Positions 1 through 7,052 of a stretch of DNA of 10,695 nt are shown one piece after another. Made by a program: the position numbers and the translations under genes. The DNA is from JACMNW01 sp031402355. Its GTDB lineage: Bacteria > Pseudomonadota > Alphaproteobacteria > Rhodobacterales > Rhodobacteraceae. Each line of letters begins with the position of its first letter. Position 1 is the first letter of the stretch. The notes under the pieces are model-generated. The model saw only the letters and a list, made by a program, of their open reading frames with translations, was not told the DNA's origin and ran no database searches. The DNA is taken from assembly GCA_031402355.1 (NCBI GenBank), contig JANNSG010000113.1, positions 1 to 10,695 on the forward strand, written 5' to 3'.

Positions 1-36
1 CGGACTAAAGGACACTGCCAATCCAGTTGATTCCGG

Positions 37-49
37 TGGCAAAGTGCCA
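37..49. repeat. Short perfect inverted repeat in the aglE leader
   Basis: TGGCA and TGCCA flank a 3-base centre, giving a perfect 5-bp inverted repeat. A second, looser one follows (TGATTG at 54-59 and CAATCA at 72-77, 12 bases apart). They could be regulator half-sites or the remains of an upstream terminator, but no T-tract follows. Two + strand frames are open from the left edge, ending at 28-30 and 110-112. Neither short tail is recognisable, so the end of the upstream gene cannot be fixed. Confidence 0.25.
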
Positions 50-91
50 GTAATGATTGACTTGCCCTGGCCAATCAGCAAATGTCTGCCA

Positions 92-107
92 TCCAAAGCG
101 GTTTGGA
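92..107. promoter_or_regulatory. Putative LacI-family (AglR-type) operator upstream of aglE
   Basis: The 16-bp element TCCAAAGCGGTTTGGA pairs at 7 of 8 symmetric positions around a central CG step, the usual architecture of LacI-family operators. It lies 63 bp before the aglE start codon. Known agl operons are commonly controlled by a LacI-type repressor, AglR, so I infer that this is its site. A fair -35 hexamer (TTGACT, 57-62) with a poor -10 (AAATGT, 80-85) would place the element at the transcription start, which suits repression. No aglR gene is visible in the window, so the regulator is an inference. Confidence 0.5.
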
Positions 108-170
108 ATTGATTCTGAAATGGCTTGGCAAACACCCCGTCACGGGGCGGGAATAACGGGAGGATTACAA

Positions 171-1517
171 ATGAAATCCAGACTTTTCGCAGGTGTGGCT
201 ACACTTGCATTGGTATCGGGCGGCGCATTTGCGCAGGACCTGAAGTTTCCGGTAGGCGAAGGCGCCTTCAACTGGGACAGCTACAAAGCCTATGACGAGG
301 CCACCAATCTGGACGGCCAGTCGATCACGATGTTTGGCCCATGGCGCGGCGAAGACCAGGTTCTTGTTGAAACCATGCTGGCCTATTTCACCGCCGCGTC
401 CGGCGTTGCTGTAAGCTATTCGTCGTCGGAAAATTACGAACAGCAGATTGTCATTGATACGCAGGCAGGCAGCCCGCCTGACGTGGCGTTCCTGCCGCAG
501 CCGGGCATCATCGGTGATTTGGCATCAAAGGGCTTTCTGTCGCCACTGGGTGCAGAAACCGAAGCATGGCTTGGTGAAAACTACGCCGCTGGCGCAAGCT
601 GGGTTAGCCTTGGCACCTATGCCGGTGCTGATGGTGCGCCGACACTGTATGCGTTCCCCTACAAGATCGACGTGAAATCGCTGGTCTGGTATTCGCCAGA
701 TAACTTTGCGGATGCGGGCTATGAGATCCCAGCAACCATGGAAGACCTGAAAACGCTGACCGAAAAGATCGTCGCGGATGGCGGCACACCTTGGTGTATC
801 GGTTTGGGTTCAGGCGGTGCAACTGGCTGGCCCGCGACGGATTGGGTCGAAGACATGATGCTGCGCACTCAGTCGCCAGACGTCTATGACAAATGGTACA
901 AGCACGAAATTGCTTTTAATTCGCCCGAAGTTGTGGCTGCAATTGACGAATTCGGCTACTTTGCAAAGACGGATGCAAATGTTGCTGGCGGTGCCGGTGC
1001 AGTTGCATCAACAGACTTCCGCGACAGCCCCAAAGGTCTGTTCTCGTCACCGCCCCAGTGTTACATGCACCATCAGGCGTCGTTCATTCCATCCTTCTTC
1101 CCTGAAGGCACGGAACTGGGCACCGATGCGGACTTCTTCTATATGCCAGCTTACGCAGGCAAAGACCTTGGCAAGCCGGTTTTGGGTGCAGGCACGCTTG
1201 CCTTCATCACCAAGGATGGCGAAGGTGCGCGCGCGTTCATCGAATGGCTGAAGACGCCAATCGCGCATGAAATCTGGATGGCAGGTTCGGGCTTCCTGAC
1301 ACCGCTAAAGTCGGCCAATGTCGAACTTTACGGATCTGCAGCAGCCAAAAAGCAGGGTGAAATTCTGCTGAACGCTACAACCTTCCGTTTCGATGGGTCG
1401 GATCTGATGAACCCAGCTGTTGGTGCAGGCACGTTCTGGACTGGCATGGTTGATTACGTCGGTGGCAAAACGGCCCAAGAAGTGGCTGACGGTATTGAGG
1501 CTGGCTGGCCTAAGTAA
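171..1517 (+). CDS. aglE: Alpha-glucoside ABC transporter, periplasmic substrate-binding protein AglE
   Basis: This 448-residue protein is the extracytoplasmic solute-binding subunit that captures alpha-glucosides such as sucrose, trehalose or maltose and delivers them to AglF/AglG. The start at 171 is chosen because GGGAGG sits 7 bases upstream (158-163) and because it gives a clean Sec signal peptide: basic MKSR, a hydrophobic core at residues 5-19, and an A-F-A cleavage site before Gln22. The frame is open back to an ATG at 57, but that start would bury the signal peptide. The rest resembles family 1 extracellular solute-binding proteins, with 'DVAFLPQPG' near 104-112 and aromatic-rich stretches typical of sugar sites. 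Cys209 and Cys297 are the only cysteines in the mature part and could form a disulfide in the periplasm (inference). The gene is first in the operon and is followed by a strong stem-loop, which fits the higher expression usual for binding proteins. Confidence 0.93.
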   Translation: MKSRLFAGVATLALVSGGAFAQDLKFPVGEGAFNWDSYKAYDEATNLDGQSITMFGPWRGEDQVLVETMLAYFTAASGVAVSYSSSENYEQQIVIDTQAGSPPDVAFLPQPGIIGDLASKGFLSPLGAETEAWLGENYAAGASWVSLGTYAGADGAPTLYAFPYKIDVKSLVWYSPDNFADAGYEIPATMEDLKTLTEKIVADGGTPWCIGLGSGGATGWPATDWVEDMMLRTQSPDVYDKWYKHEIAFNSPEVVAAIDEFGYFAKTDANVAGGAGAVASTDFRDSPKGLFSSPPQCYMHHQASFIPSFFPEGTELGTDADFFYMPAYAGKDLGKPVLGAGTLAFITKDGEGARAFIEWLKTPIAHEIWMAGSGFLTPLKSANVELYGSAAAKKQGEILLNATTFRFDGSDLMNPAVGAGTFWTGMVDYVGGKTAQEVADGIEAGWPK

Positions 1518-1530
1518 GTCTTAAATTCTA

Positions 1531-1563
1531 CGGGCAGGCGCGGATATTTTGCGCGCCTGCCTG
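1531..1563 (+). promoter_or_regulatory. Strong intercistronic stem-loop between aglE and aglF
   Basis: GGCAGGCGCG (1533-1542) pairs perfectly with CGCGCCTGCC (1552-1561). One wobble and one further pair extend the stem to about 12 bp with a 9-base A/T-rich loop (GATATTTTG). It begins 13 bases after the aglE stop. Only a short, interrupted T-rich stretch follows, so it is unlikely to be a full terminator. Hairpins placed between binding-protein and permease genes in other sugar transporters, malE-malF being the classic case, protect the upstream mRNA from 3' decay or cause partial termination. That role is inferred here. Confidence 0.7.
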
Positions 1564-1595
1564 CTCTATTTCGGTTCAGGTCTTGGGAGGGGCAA

Positions 1596-2831
1596 ATGAA
1601 TCCAGCAATTCAGGCTTTGCTGACGATTGTTATCGGCGTGGGTGGGTGTATCGGGTATTTTTTCCTGTCCAACCTGTTCCTCGATAAGGTGCTTTTTCCT
1701 ATCAGCGGACCAAACATCGGCCGCAATATTAACCGCGCCAATATGGTCCGGCCGTGGTTGTTCCTGTTTCCCGCTTTGGTTCTGCTTGGCCTGTATCTGG
1801 CCTATCCGGTGTTCGCGACCTTGTGGCTGTCCTTCACGCAAGACGCCGCCGGCAACACCCGCGAATTTGTCGGGTTGCAGAACTATTCCACCATGTTTGG
1901 CGAAAGCAAATTCTGGGAATCCATGACCAACAATATGCTGTGGTTGATCGTGGTGCCCGCGATGTCCACCGCTTTTGGATTGCTGGCAGCACAGCTGACC
2001 GACCGCATCTGGTGGGGCAATATTGCGAAATCGTTGATTTTCATGCCGATGGCAATTTCCTTTGTCGGCGCATCGGTGATCTGGAAACTGATCTATGACA
2101 CGCGCCCGATAGAGCAGGCACAAATCGGGTTGCTGAACGCACTCTGGTTGAAACTCGGCGGTGGGTTCTGGTCGGTGCTGGTGGTGCAAATTCTGCCTGC
2201 AATAACGCTTGCCGTGATCATTCTTGGCCTGCTTTGGGCGCTGTGGTCACTTTTGAAACCCATCACGCGGGGGGCTGTGGGCGGGCTTGGAATGCTGCTG
2301 GCGCGGGCCGCGGGTGTATTGATCTGCGCCTTTCTGGCCTATTCCTTGTCAACCTGGCTTGCCGGTGTTTTCACAACCGACCTTCCTTACGGCAAAGAAC
2401 AAACCTGGCTGACAACGAAATTCTGGAACAACTTCTTCCTGATGATCGTGCTGGTATGGATACAAACCGGCTTTGCCATGGTCATTATTTCGGGTGCGCT
2501 GCGCGGTGTGCCGGAGGAAACCATCGAGGCGGCAATTCTGGACGGCGCAAACCCGTTTCAGGTGTTCTTCCAGATTAAGATACCGCAAGTCATGACAACG
2601 ATTGTGGTGGTCTGGACCACGATCACCATCACGGTGCTGAAGGTGTTCGATATCGTTCTGGCGATGACCAATGGCCAGTGGGAAACCCAAGTGCTGGCGA
2701 ACTACATGTTCGACAAGCTGTTCCGCGCCAATGACTGGGGCGTCGGGTCTGCAAGTGCCATGATAATCATGTTGCTGGTGATGCCGATCCTGATCTGGAA
2801 CGTTTACAACGTTCGCAAAGAAATGCGCTGA
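1596..2831 (+). CDS. aglF: Alpha-glucoside ABC transporter permease AglF
   Basis: This is a 411-residue inner-membrane permease that pairs with AglG as the transmembrane channel for alpha-glucosides. The start is supported by GGGAGGGG at 1585-1592. Hydrophobic segments lie near residues 8-28, 54-74, 112-134, 146-166, 193-220, 231-253, 277-299, 331-358 and 386-403. The EAA loop that contacts the ATPase is clear at about 307-330 (EETIEAA...DGAN, then F-F-Q-I-K-I-P). The core (GLLNA at 178-182, then FWNNFF...VWIQTGFAMV at 276-296) matches AglF of the MalF type. Between these two blocks lies an unusual stretch of about 80 residues (191-268) with two extra hydrophobic segments. AglF proteins I know of are nearer 335 residues and join the blocks with a short loop. 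The gene is 78 bp downstream of aglE and 12 bp before aglG. Confidence 0.92.
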   Translation: MNPAIQALLTIVIGVGGCIGYFFLSNLFLDKVLFPISGPNIGRNINRANMVRPWLFLFPALVLLGLYLAYPVFATLWLSFTQDAAGNTREFVGLQNYSTMFGESKFWESMTNNMLWLIVVPAMSTAFGLLAAQLTDRIWWGNIAKSLIFMPMAISFVGASVIWKLIYDTRPIEQAQIGLLNALWLKLGGGFWSVLVVQILPAITLAVIILGLLWALWSLLKPITRGAVGGLGMLLARAAGVLICAFLAYSLSTWLAGVFTTDLPYGKEQTWLTTKFWNNFFLMIVLVWIQTGFAMVIISGALRGVPEETIEAAILDGANPFQVFFQIKIPQVMTTIVVVWTTITITVLKVFDIVLAMTNGQWETQVLANYMFDKLFRANDWGVGSASAMIIMLLVMPILIWNVYNVRKEMR

Positions 2832-2843
2832 GGGGGCCTGAGC

Positions 2844-3983
2844 ATGGACAATATCGTAGGCAAAAAATCCTCGCTGACATGGGCCGTGCACATCTCGGTG
2901 CTGTTGCTGGTGGCGCTATGGGTGCTGCCGACATTCGGGTTGCTGGTGTCATCGTTCCGGTCGGGGGATCAGATTTCCACCTCCGGCTGGTGGCGCGCAC
3001 TTTCAACGCAGGAACAAGCGTTGCCCGCCATTCGGGTGGAAGGTGACGAGGCGACAAAGGACGGTGGTTTTGCCATTGAAGGCCAATTGTTTGAAAATGC
3101 GGGCACGGCGGTAAGCCGCTGGGGCACAAGTTCGAAAGAGACAACCAAATACGCGGCAGGTGAGGCGGCAACTTTGGAAGGTGGCCAAACCCTGATTGTG
3201 CAGGCGGATGGCAGCTATACCCTGTCGTCGCCCACGACGATGGCCGATGTGCGCCCACCGCGGATTTTTGCGACAGCATCGACACCACCGGAATTTACGG
3301 TGAACAATTACAACAATATTTTGTTCAACCCGAGCGCCGGGCAATCGGTGGGGCAGGCGTTCCTGAATACGATGACAGTGGCGATACCGGCCACGATCAT
3401 ACCCATTCTGATTGCGGCGTTTGCGGCCTATGCCTTGGCTTGGATGGATTTTCCGGGGCGGGCTTTGTTGGTGGCGGCGGTTGTCGGCCTGTTGGTGGTG
3501 CCGTTGCAACTGGCGCTTATTCCGCTGCTGCAGTTCCACAATGCGATTGGCATCGGCAAAGGCTATCTCGGCATCTGGATGGCGCATACTGGGTTTGGCT
3601 TGCCGCTCGCGATCTACCTTCTGCGCAACTACATGGTGGGCTTGCCAAAGGACATTATCGAAAACGCCAAGGTTGACGGTGCGACCGATTTCCAGATTTT
3701 CACCAAGATCATCCTGCCGCTGTCTTTCCCGGCGCTGGCATCCTTCGCGATTTTCCAGTTTCTCTGGACATGGAACGACCTGCTGGTCGCCCTTGTGTTC
3801 CTTGGCACCGGTGACGACCAATTGGTGCTGACCGGCAGTCTGGTCAACCTGATGGGGTCGCGCGGCGGCGATTGGGAAATTCTTTCGGCCTCGGCCTTTG
3901 TATCCATCGCGGTGCCGTTGGCGGTGTTCTTCATCATGCAGAAATATCTGGTGCGCGGGTTGCTGTCGGGGTCGGTGAAGTGA
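2844..3983 (+). CDS. aglG: Alpha-glucoside ABC transporter permease AglG
   Basis: This is a 379-residue inner-membrane permease of the MalG type and the partner of AglF. The start follows GAGGGGG at 2830-2836, which overlaps the end of aglF, so the two are translated in close succession. The first membrane helix is at about residues 14-36, followed by the 'SSFRSGDQI' junction (36-44). Residues about 45-160 form a long soluble, presumably periplasmic segment. Further helices lie at about 176-199, 206-230, 242-261, 291-318 and 349-367. The EAA loop is at 269-293 (KDIIENAKVDGA, then F-T-K-I-I-L-P). The soluble insert after helix 1 sets AglG apart from ordinary MalG-type permeases, and as I recall it is usual for the AglG group. 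The stop codon is only a few bases before the aglA start, indicating translational coupling. Confidence 0.92.
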   Translation: MDNIVGKKSSLTWAVHISVLLLVALWVLPTFGLLVSSFRSGDQISTSGWWRALSTQEQALPAIRVEGDEATKDGGFAIEGQLFENAGTAVSRWGTSSKETTKYAAGEAATLEGGQTLIVQADGSYTLSSPTTMADVRPPRIFATASTPPEFTVNNYNNILFNPSAGQSVGQAFLNTMTVAIPATIIPILIAAFAAYALAWMDFPGRALLVAAVVGLLVVPLQLALIPLLQFHNAIGIGKGYLGIWMAHTGFGLPLAIYLLRNYMVGLPKDIIENAKVDGATDFQIFTKIILPLSFPALASFAIFQFLWTWNDLLVALVFLGTGDDQLVLTGSLVNLMGSRGGDWEILSASAFVSIAVPLAVFFIMQKYLVRGLLSGSVK

Positions 3984-3988
3984 GCAAG

Positions 3989-5626
3989 ATGGAACGCGAC
4001 GGCAGGTCCATTCTGGCAGCTGATCCCGATTGGTGGCGCGGGGCGGTGATCTATCAGATCTATCCGCGCAGCTATCAAGACAGCAACGGTGACGGGGTTG
4101 GCGATCTGGCGGGCATTGTGCAGCGTTTGCCGCATATCGCCAGCCTCGGCGCAGATGCAATCTGGATCAGCCCGTTCTTCACATCGCCGATGAAGGATTT
4201 CGGCTATGATGTGTCGGATTACTGCGATGTCGATCCGATGTTTGGCAGTTTGGCTGATTTCGATGCCGTGGTAGCAAAGGCCCATGACCTTGGCCTACGG
4301 GTGATGATTGATCTGGTGCTGTCGCATACGTCTGATCAGCATCCGTGGTTTATCGAGTCCCGCAAAAACCGCGCCAATACAAAGGCGGATTGGTTTGTTT
4401 GGGCTGAACCCAAGGGCGACGGCACGCCGCCTAACAACTGGCTTTCCATCTTTGGCGGCTCGGCCTGGGAATGGGATGGGCGGCGTGAACAGTATTATCT
4501 GCACAACTTCCTGACCTCGCAGCCCGACCTCAACTTCCACTGCGACGCGGTGCAGGATGCGTTACTGGATGTGGCGCGGTTCTGGCTGAAACGCGGGGTC
4601 GATGGCTTTCGGCTGGATACCATCAACTTCTACATCGCCGACAAATACCTGCGCGATAACCCGCCATTGCCAAAGGAATTGCGCAACAACTCCATTGCGC
4701 CAAGCGTGAACCCATACAATCACCAACTTCATCTGTTCGACAAGAACCAGCCGGAAAACATTGAATTCCTTCGCAAATTCCGCGCCGTGCTGACCCCCTA
4801 CAATGCTGCCGCTGTCGGCGAAGTGGGCGATGCGCAGCGGGGGCTGGAGATCATGGCCGAATACACATCCGGCGGCGACAAGGTTCAGATGTGCTACCCG
4901 TTCGAGATGCTGCAACCAACCCGGCTTACGGCGGCCGCACTGGTTGACACCTTCGCACGGATGGCCGCCGTCGCCCCAGACGCGTGGCCTTGCTGGGCCT
5001 ACAGCAACCACGATGTTATTCGCCACACAACCCGCTGGAACCTGTCGGATCAAGCCGCCAAGACCTATGCGGCGCTGCTGATGTGTCTGCGCGGTTCTAT
5101 CTGCCTTTATCAGGGCGAAGAACTGGGCCTGCCCGAAGCCGACATCGCGTTCGAAGATCTACAAGATCCTTACGGCATTCAGTTCTGGCCTGAATTCAAA
5201 GGCCGCGATGGCTGCCGCACGCCGATGATCTGGGATACCGACAATAGCAATGGCGGCTTTTCAACCGGCAAGCCATGGTTGCCTGTCACGTCATCGCATC
5301 TTGGGATGTCTGTCGCGGCACAAACGGCAGACCCGATGTCGATGTTGGCACATTACCGCGCAGCCCTTAGCATGCGCCGCGCGCATTCAACCCTGCGGAC
5401 GGGCGAGATGACACCACCCATTGCAATGGGTGATCTGGCCCTATTCGAACGCCACGGTGACGAAACCATTCTTTGTGCCTTTAACCTTGGCAATACGACT
5501 TTGAGATTTGATCTGCCGGGGGGAGCTTGGCAGGCACTGGGAACGGAAATTGGTGGACAACCCATTTCAGCCGACAGGCACATGACGCTTTCGCCATGGC
5601 AGTTCTGTCTGGCCCTTAAAAACTGA
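3989..5626 (+). CDS. aglA: Cytoplasmic alpha-glucosidase AglA (GH13 family)
   Basis: This 545-residue enzyme hydrolyses imported alpha-glucosides to glucose and the other sugar inside the cell; there is no signal peptide. It begins with the GH13 hallmark WWRGAVIYQIYPRS (15-28) and contains the conserved regions in order: DLVLSHTSD at 108-116, GFRLDT at 206-211 with nucleophile Asp210, VGEVGDA at 276-282 with acid/base Glu278, and SNHD at 339-342 with transition-state Asp342. QGEELGL at 375-381 and a C-terminal beta domain from about 455 complete the fold. The start is ambiguous. ATG at 3989 has GGTGAAG 8 bases upstream. A GTG at 3980 would overlap the aglG stop as GTGA and add three residues. 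I prefer ATG. The frame is open further upstream inside aglG, but that part is not homologous. The exact substrate preference cannot be read from the sequence. Confidence 0.93.
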   Translation: MERDGRSILAADPDWWRGAVIYQIYPRSYQDSNGDGVGDLAGIVQRLPHIASLGADAIWISPFFTSPMKDFGYDVSDYCDVDPMFGSLADFDAVVAKAHDLGLRVMIDLVLSHTSDQHPWFIESRKNRANTKADWFVWAEPKGDGTPPNNWLSIFGGSAWEWDGRREQYYLHNFLTSQPDLNFHCDAVQDALLDVARFWLKRGVDGFRLDTINFYIADKYLRDNPPLPKELRNNSIAPSVNPYNHQLHLFDKNQPENIEFLRKFRAVLTPYNAAAVGEVGDAQRGLEIMAEYTSGGDKVQMCYPFEMLQPTRLTAAALVDTFARMAAVAPDAWPCWAYSNHDVIRHTTRWNLSDQAAKTYAALLMCLRGSICLYQGEELGLPEADIAFEDLQDPYGIQFWPEFKGRDGCRTPMIWDTDNSNGGFSTGKPWLPVTSSHLGMSVAAQTADPMSMLAHYRAALSMRRAHSTLRTGEMTPPIAMGDLALFERHGDETILCAFNLGNTTLRFDLPGGAWQALGTEIGGQPISADRHMTLSPWQFCLALKN

Positions 5627-5641
5627 CGGGAGGGGAACGTT

Positions 5642-6727
5642 ATGGCCGGCCTTAAACTGACCAATGTTGAAAAAGCCTATGGCGAGGTAAAGGTTCTGTC
5701 GAACATCAACCTTGATATTACGGCGGGCGAGTTGATCGTGTTCGTCGGCCCCTCGGGTTGCGGCAAATCCACCCTTCTGCGGATGATTGCAGGGTTGGAG
5801 CGGATCACCGGCGGTACGCTGGAAATTGACAAACGCGTGGTCAATGATGTGCCGCCCGCACAGCGCGGCATTGCCATGGTGTTCCAATCCTATGCGCTTT
5901 ATCCGCACATGACGGTACGCGATAACATGTCGTTTGCCCTGAAAATTGCCAAAAAATCAGCCACCGAAATTTCGGCTGCCATCGACAAGGCGGCGCGCAT
6001 CTTGCAGCTTACGCCGTATCTGGACCGTCTGCCAAAGGCGCTGTCGGGCGGGCAACGCCAGCGGGTGGCTATTGGCCGTTCCATTGTGCGCGACCCGAAG
6101 GTGTATCTGTTCGACGAACCCCTGTCCAACCTCGACGCCGCCTTGCGCGTAGCGACGCGGTTGGAAATTGCCCAGCTGAAAGAGGCGATGCCAGATCGCA
6201 CGATGATTTACGTGACCCACGATCAGGTTGAAGCCATGACACTGGCCAGCCGCATTGTGGTGCTGGCGGGCGGCGGGATCAGCCAAGTGGGTAGCCCGTT
6301 GGAGCTGTATGAGCGCCCCGAAAATGATTTCGTCGCCCAATTCATCGGATCACCCGCGATGAACCTGATGGACGGCGTTGTCACCGAAACCGGCGCGCAA
6401 ACTACTGTCAAGCTGGACCACGGCGGTATCGCGCATGCCGCTATCCCTACGACCGCTGCCGACAAGGGGTTGCGCGTGCGTCTTGGCGTCCGGCCGGAGG
6501 ATTTTCTGGAAACCACGGGCGACGCGATTTTCACAGGTGAGGTGGAGATCACCGAAGCGCTTGGCGAAGTGACGCTTTTGTATTTCAAAAAGCAGGCCGA
6601 AGGTGCGCAAGTGGTGGCCAAACTGCCGGGTATTCATTCCGATCTGCGCCGCAAAGTGGTGAAACTTGGCGCTGATCCGAAGAAGATTCACCTGTTCAGC
6701 AAGGGCAAATCGCTGCTTTATCGCTAA
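5642..6727 (+). CDS. aglK: Alpha-glucoside ABC transporter ATP-binding protein AglK
   Basis: This 361-residue ATPase powers the AglEFG importer as a cytoplasmic homodimer. All nucleotide-binding motifs are intact: Walker A GPSGCGKST at 36-44, Q-loop Gln82 in FQSYALYPHM, signature LSGGQRQR at 134-141, Walker B VYLFDE at 154-159 with catalytic Glu159, D-loop SNLD at 162-165, and switch His193 in VTHDQ. Residues from about 240 form the C-terminal OB/TOBE regulatory domain of MalK/UgpC-type ATPases, including the GVRPEDF motif at 282-288. GGGAGGGG at 5628-5635 lies just after the aglA stop, with 15 bp between the genes, so this is the last gene of the operon. Similar ATPases can serve several sugar importers. 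The operon position and the total match to the CUT1 class favour AglK. Confidence 0.93.
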   Translation: MAGLKLTNVEKAYGEVKVLSNINLDITAGELIVFVGPSGCGKSTLLRMIAGLERITGGTLEIDKRVVNDVPPAQRGIAMVFQSYALYPHMTVRDNMSFALKIAKKSATEISAAIDKAARILQLTPYLDRLPKALSGGQRQRVAIGRSIVRDPKVYLFDEPLSNLDAALRVATRLEIAQLKEAMPDRTMIYVTHDQVEAMTLASRIVVLAGGGISQVGSPLELYERPENDFVAQFIGSPAMNLMDGVVTETGAQTTVKLDHGGIAHAAIPTTAADKGLRVRLGVRPEDFLETTGDAIFTGEVEITEALGEVTLLYFKKQAEGAQVVAKLPGIHSDLRRKVVKLGADPKKIHLFSKGKSLLYR

Positions 6728-6751
6728 GCACTTGGTTGACACTCGGCCTGC

Positions 6752-6790
6752 CGGGGCGCAGACCGGGTATTATTGCCGCTCTGCGGCCTG
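6752..6790 (+). terminator. Imperfect stem-loop after aglK, possible operon terminator or leader structure
   Basis: CGCAGA (6757-6762) pairs with TCTGCG (6780-6785). Past one mismatch on each side the pairing continues outward (6752-6755 with 6787-6790) and inward (6764-6766 with 6776-6778), giving 13 pairs around a GTATTATTG loop. A competing small hairpin, GCCGC-TCT-GCGGC (6775-6787), shares the right arm. No T-tract follows the long form. A separate CCGG/CCGG stem at 6751-6766 is followed by TATTATT and could be a weak terminator. The structure sits directly before the ribosome binding site of the small gene. Confidence 0.35.
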
Positions 6791-6808
6791 ATCATAGGAG
6801 TGAAAGCC

Positions 6809-6964
6809 ATGGCAAAAGGCCAGATGCGCTCAAACAAAGAAGTCAAAAAGCCCAAGAAAGACAAGACCAAGCCTGGCACTGCCGCTGGATCAACTGCGGC
6901 TGGTGCATCCATGGGCGCACGCTTTGCTGCCGCCGCTGACAAGGGCAAGGGCGACAAAGGCTAA
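6809..6964 (+). CDS. Small lysine-rich conserved-type protein, function unknown
   Basis: This is a 51-residue, strongly basic protein. The start at 6809 is set by TAGGAG at 6795-6800, 8 bases upstream; an in-frame ATG at 6773 would lie inside the leader hairpin and lacks a site. The N-terminal half (MAKGQMRSNKEVKKPKKDK) is dense in Lys. The middle (22-43) is Ala/Gly/Ser/Thr-rich and the end is again Lys/Gly-rich (DKGKGDKG). There is no membrane segment, signal peptide or cysteine. From memory, short proteins beginning MAKGQ.RSNKE.KKPK occur as hypothetical proteins in many Proteobacteria, so I judge it a real gene. The composition suggests a disordered, nucleic acid- or ribosome-associated protein, which is inference only. 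It lies 81 bp after aglK with its own leader and is probably separate from the sugar operon. Confidence 0.72.
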   Translation: MAKGQMRSNKEVKKPKKDKTKPGTAAGSTAAGASMGARFAAAADKGKGDKG

Positions 6965-6975
6965 TATTGGTAAGG

Positions 6976-7003
6976 GGTTTGGCGGCGGATGTGTCGCCAG
7001 ACC
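6976..7003 (+). terminator. Stem-loop after the small protein gene, likely terminator without T-tract
   Basis: GGTTTGGCG (6976-6984) pairs with CGCCAGACC (6995-7003): nine pairs, one of them a wobble, with a 10-base loop. It begins 11 bases after the stop codon of the 51-residue protein. The position is right for a transcript end, but the following bases (TGACTGTGCC) lack a T run. It may therefore act as an mRNA 3'-end stabiliser or a Rho-assisted end. Confidence 0.45.
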
Positions 7004-7052
7004 TGACTGTGCCGTCGCGGGCGTGCATGTCCTGCATGCGATGCTGTTCTAA

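Noticed and set aside
135..147. CCCCG-TCA-CGGGG hairpin just before the aglE ribosome site
   Set aside because: Only 5 bp with a 3-base loop and no alternative fold. It may slightly affect translation, but it is too short in GC-rich DNA to call a regulatory element.
57..170. Upstream ATG that would lengthen AglE by 38 residues
   Set aside because: It has no ribosome site and would place extra hydrophilic residues before a perfect signal peptide that begins at 171.
3003..4160. 385-codon open frame on the - strand across aglG and aglA
   Set aside because: Arg/His/Gln-rich composition, no recognisable domain, and it covers two well-supported genes on the other strand.
6736..6773. TTGACA and TATTAT after aglK as a sigma-70 promoter
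   Set aside because: Both hexamers look good, but they are 26 bp apart, far from the usual 16-18 bp. They probably do not work as a pair.
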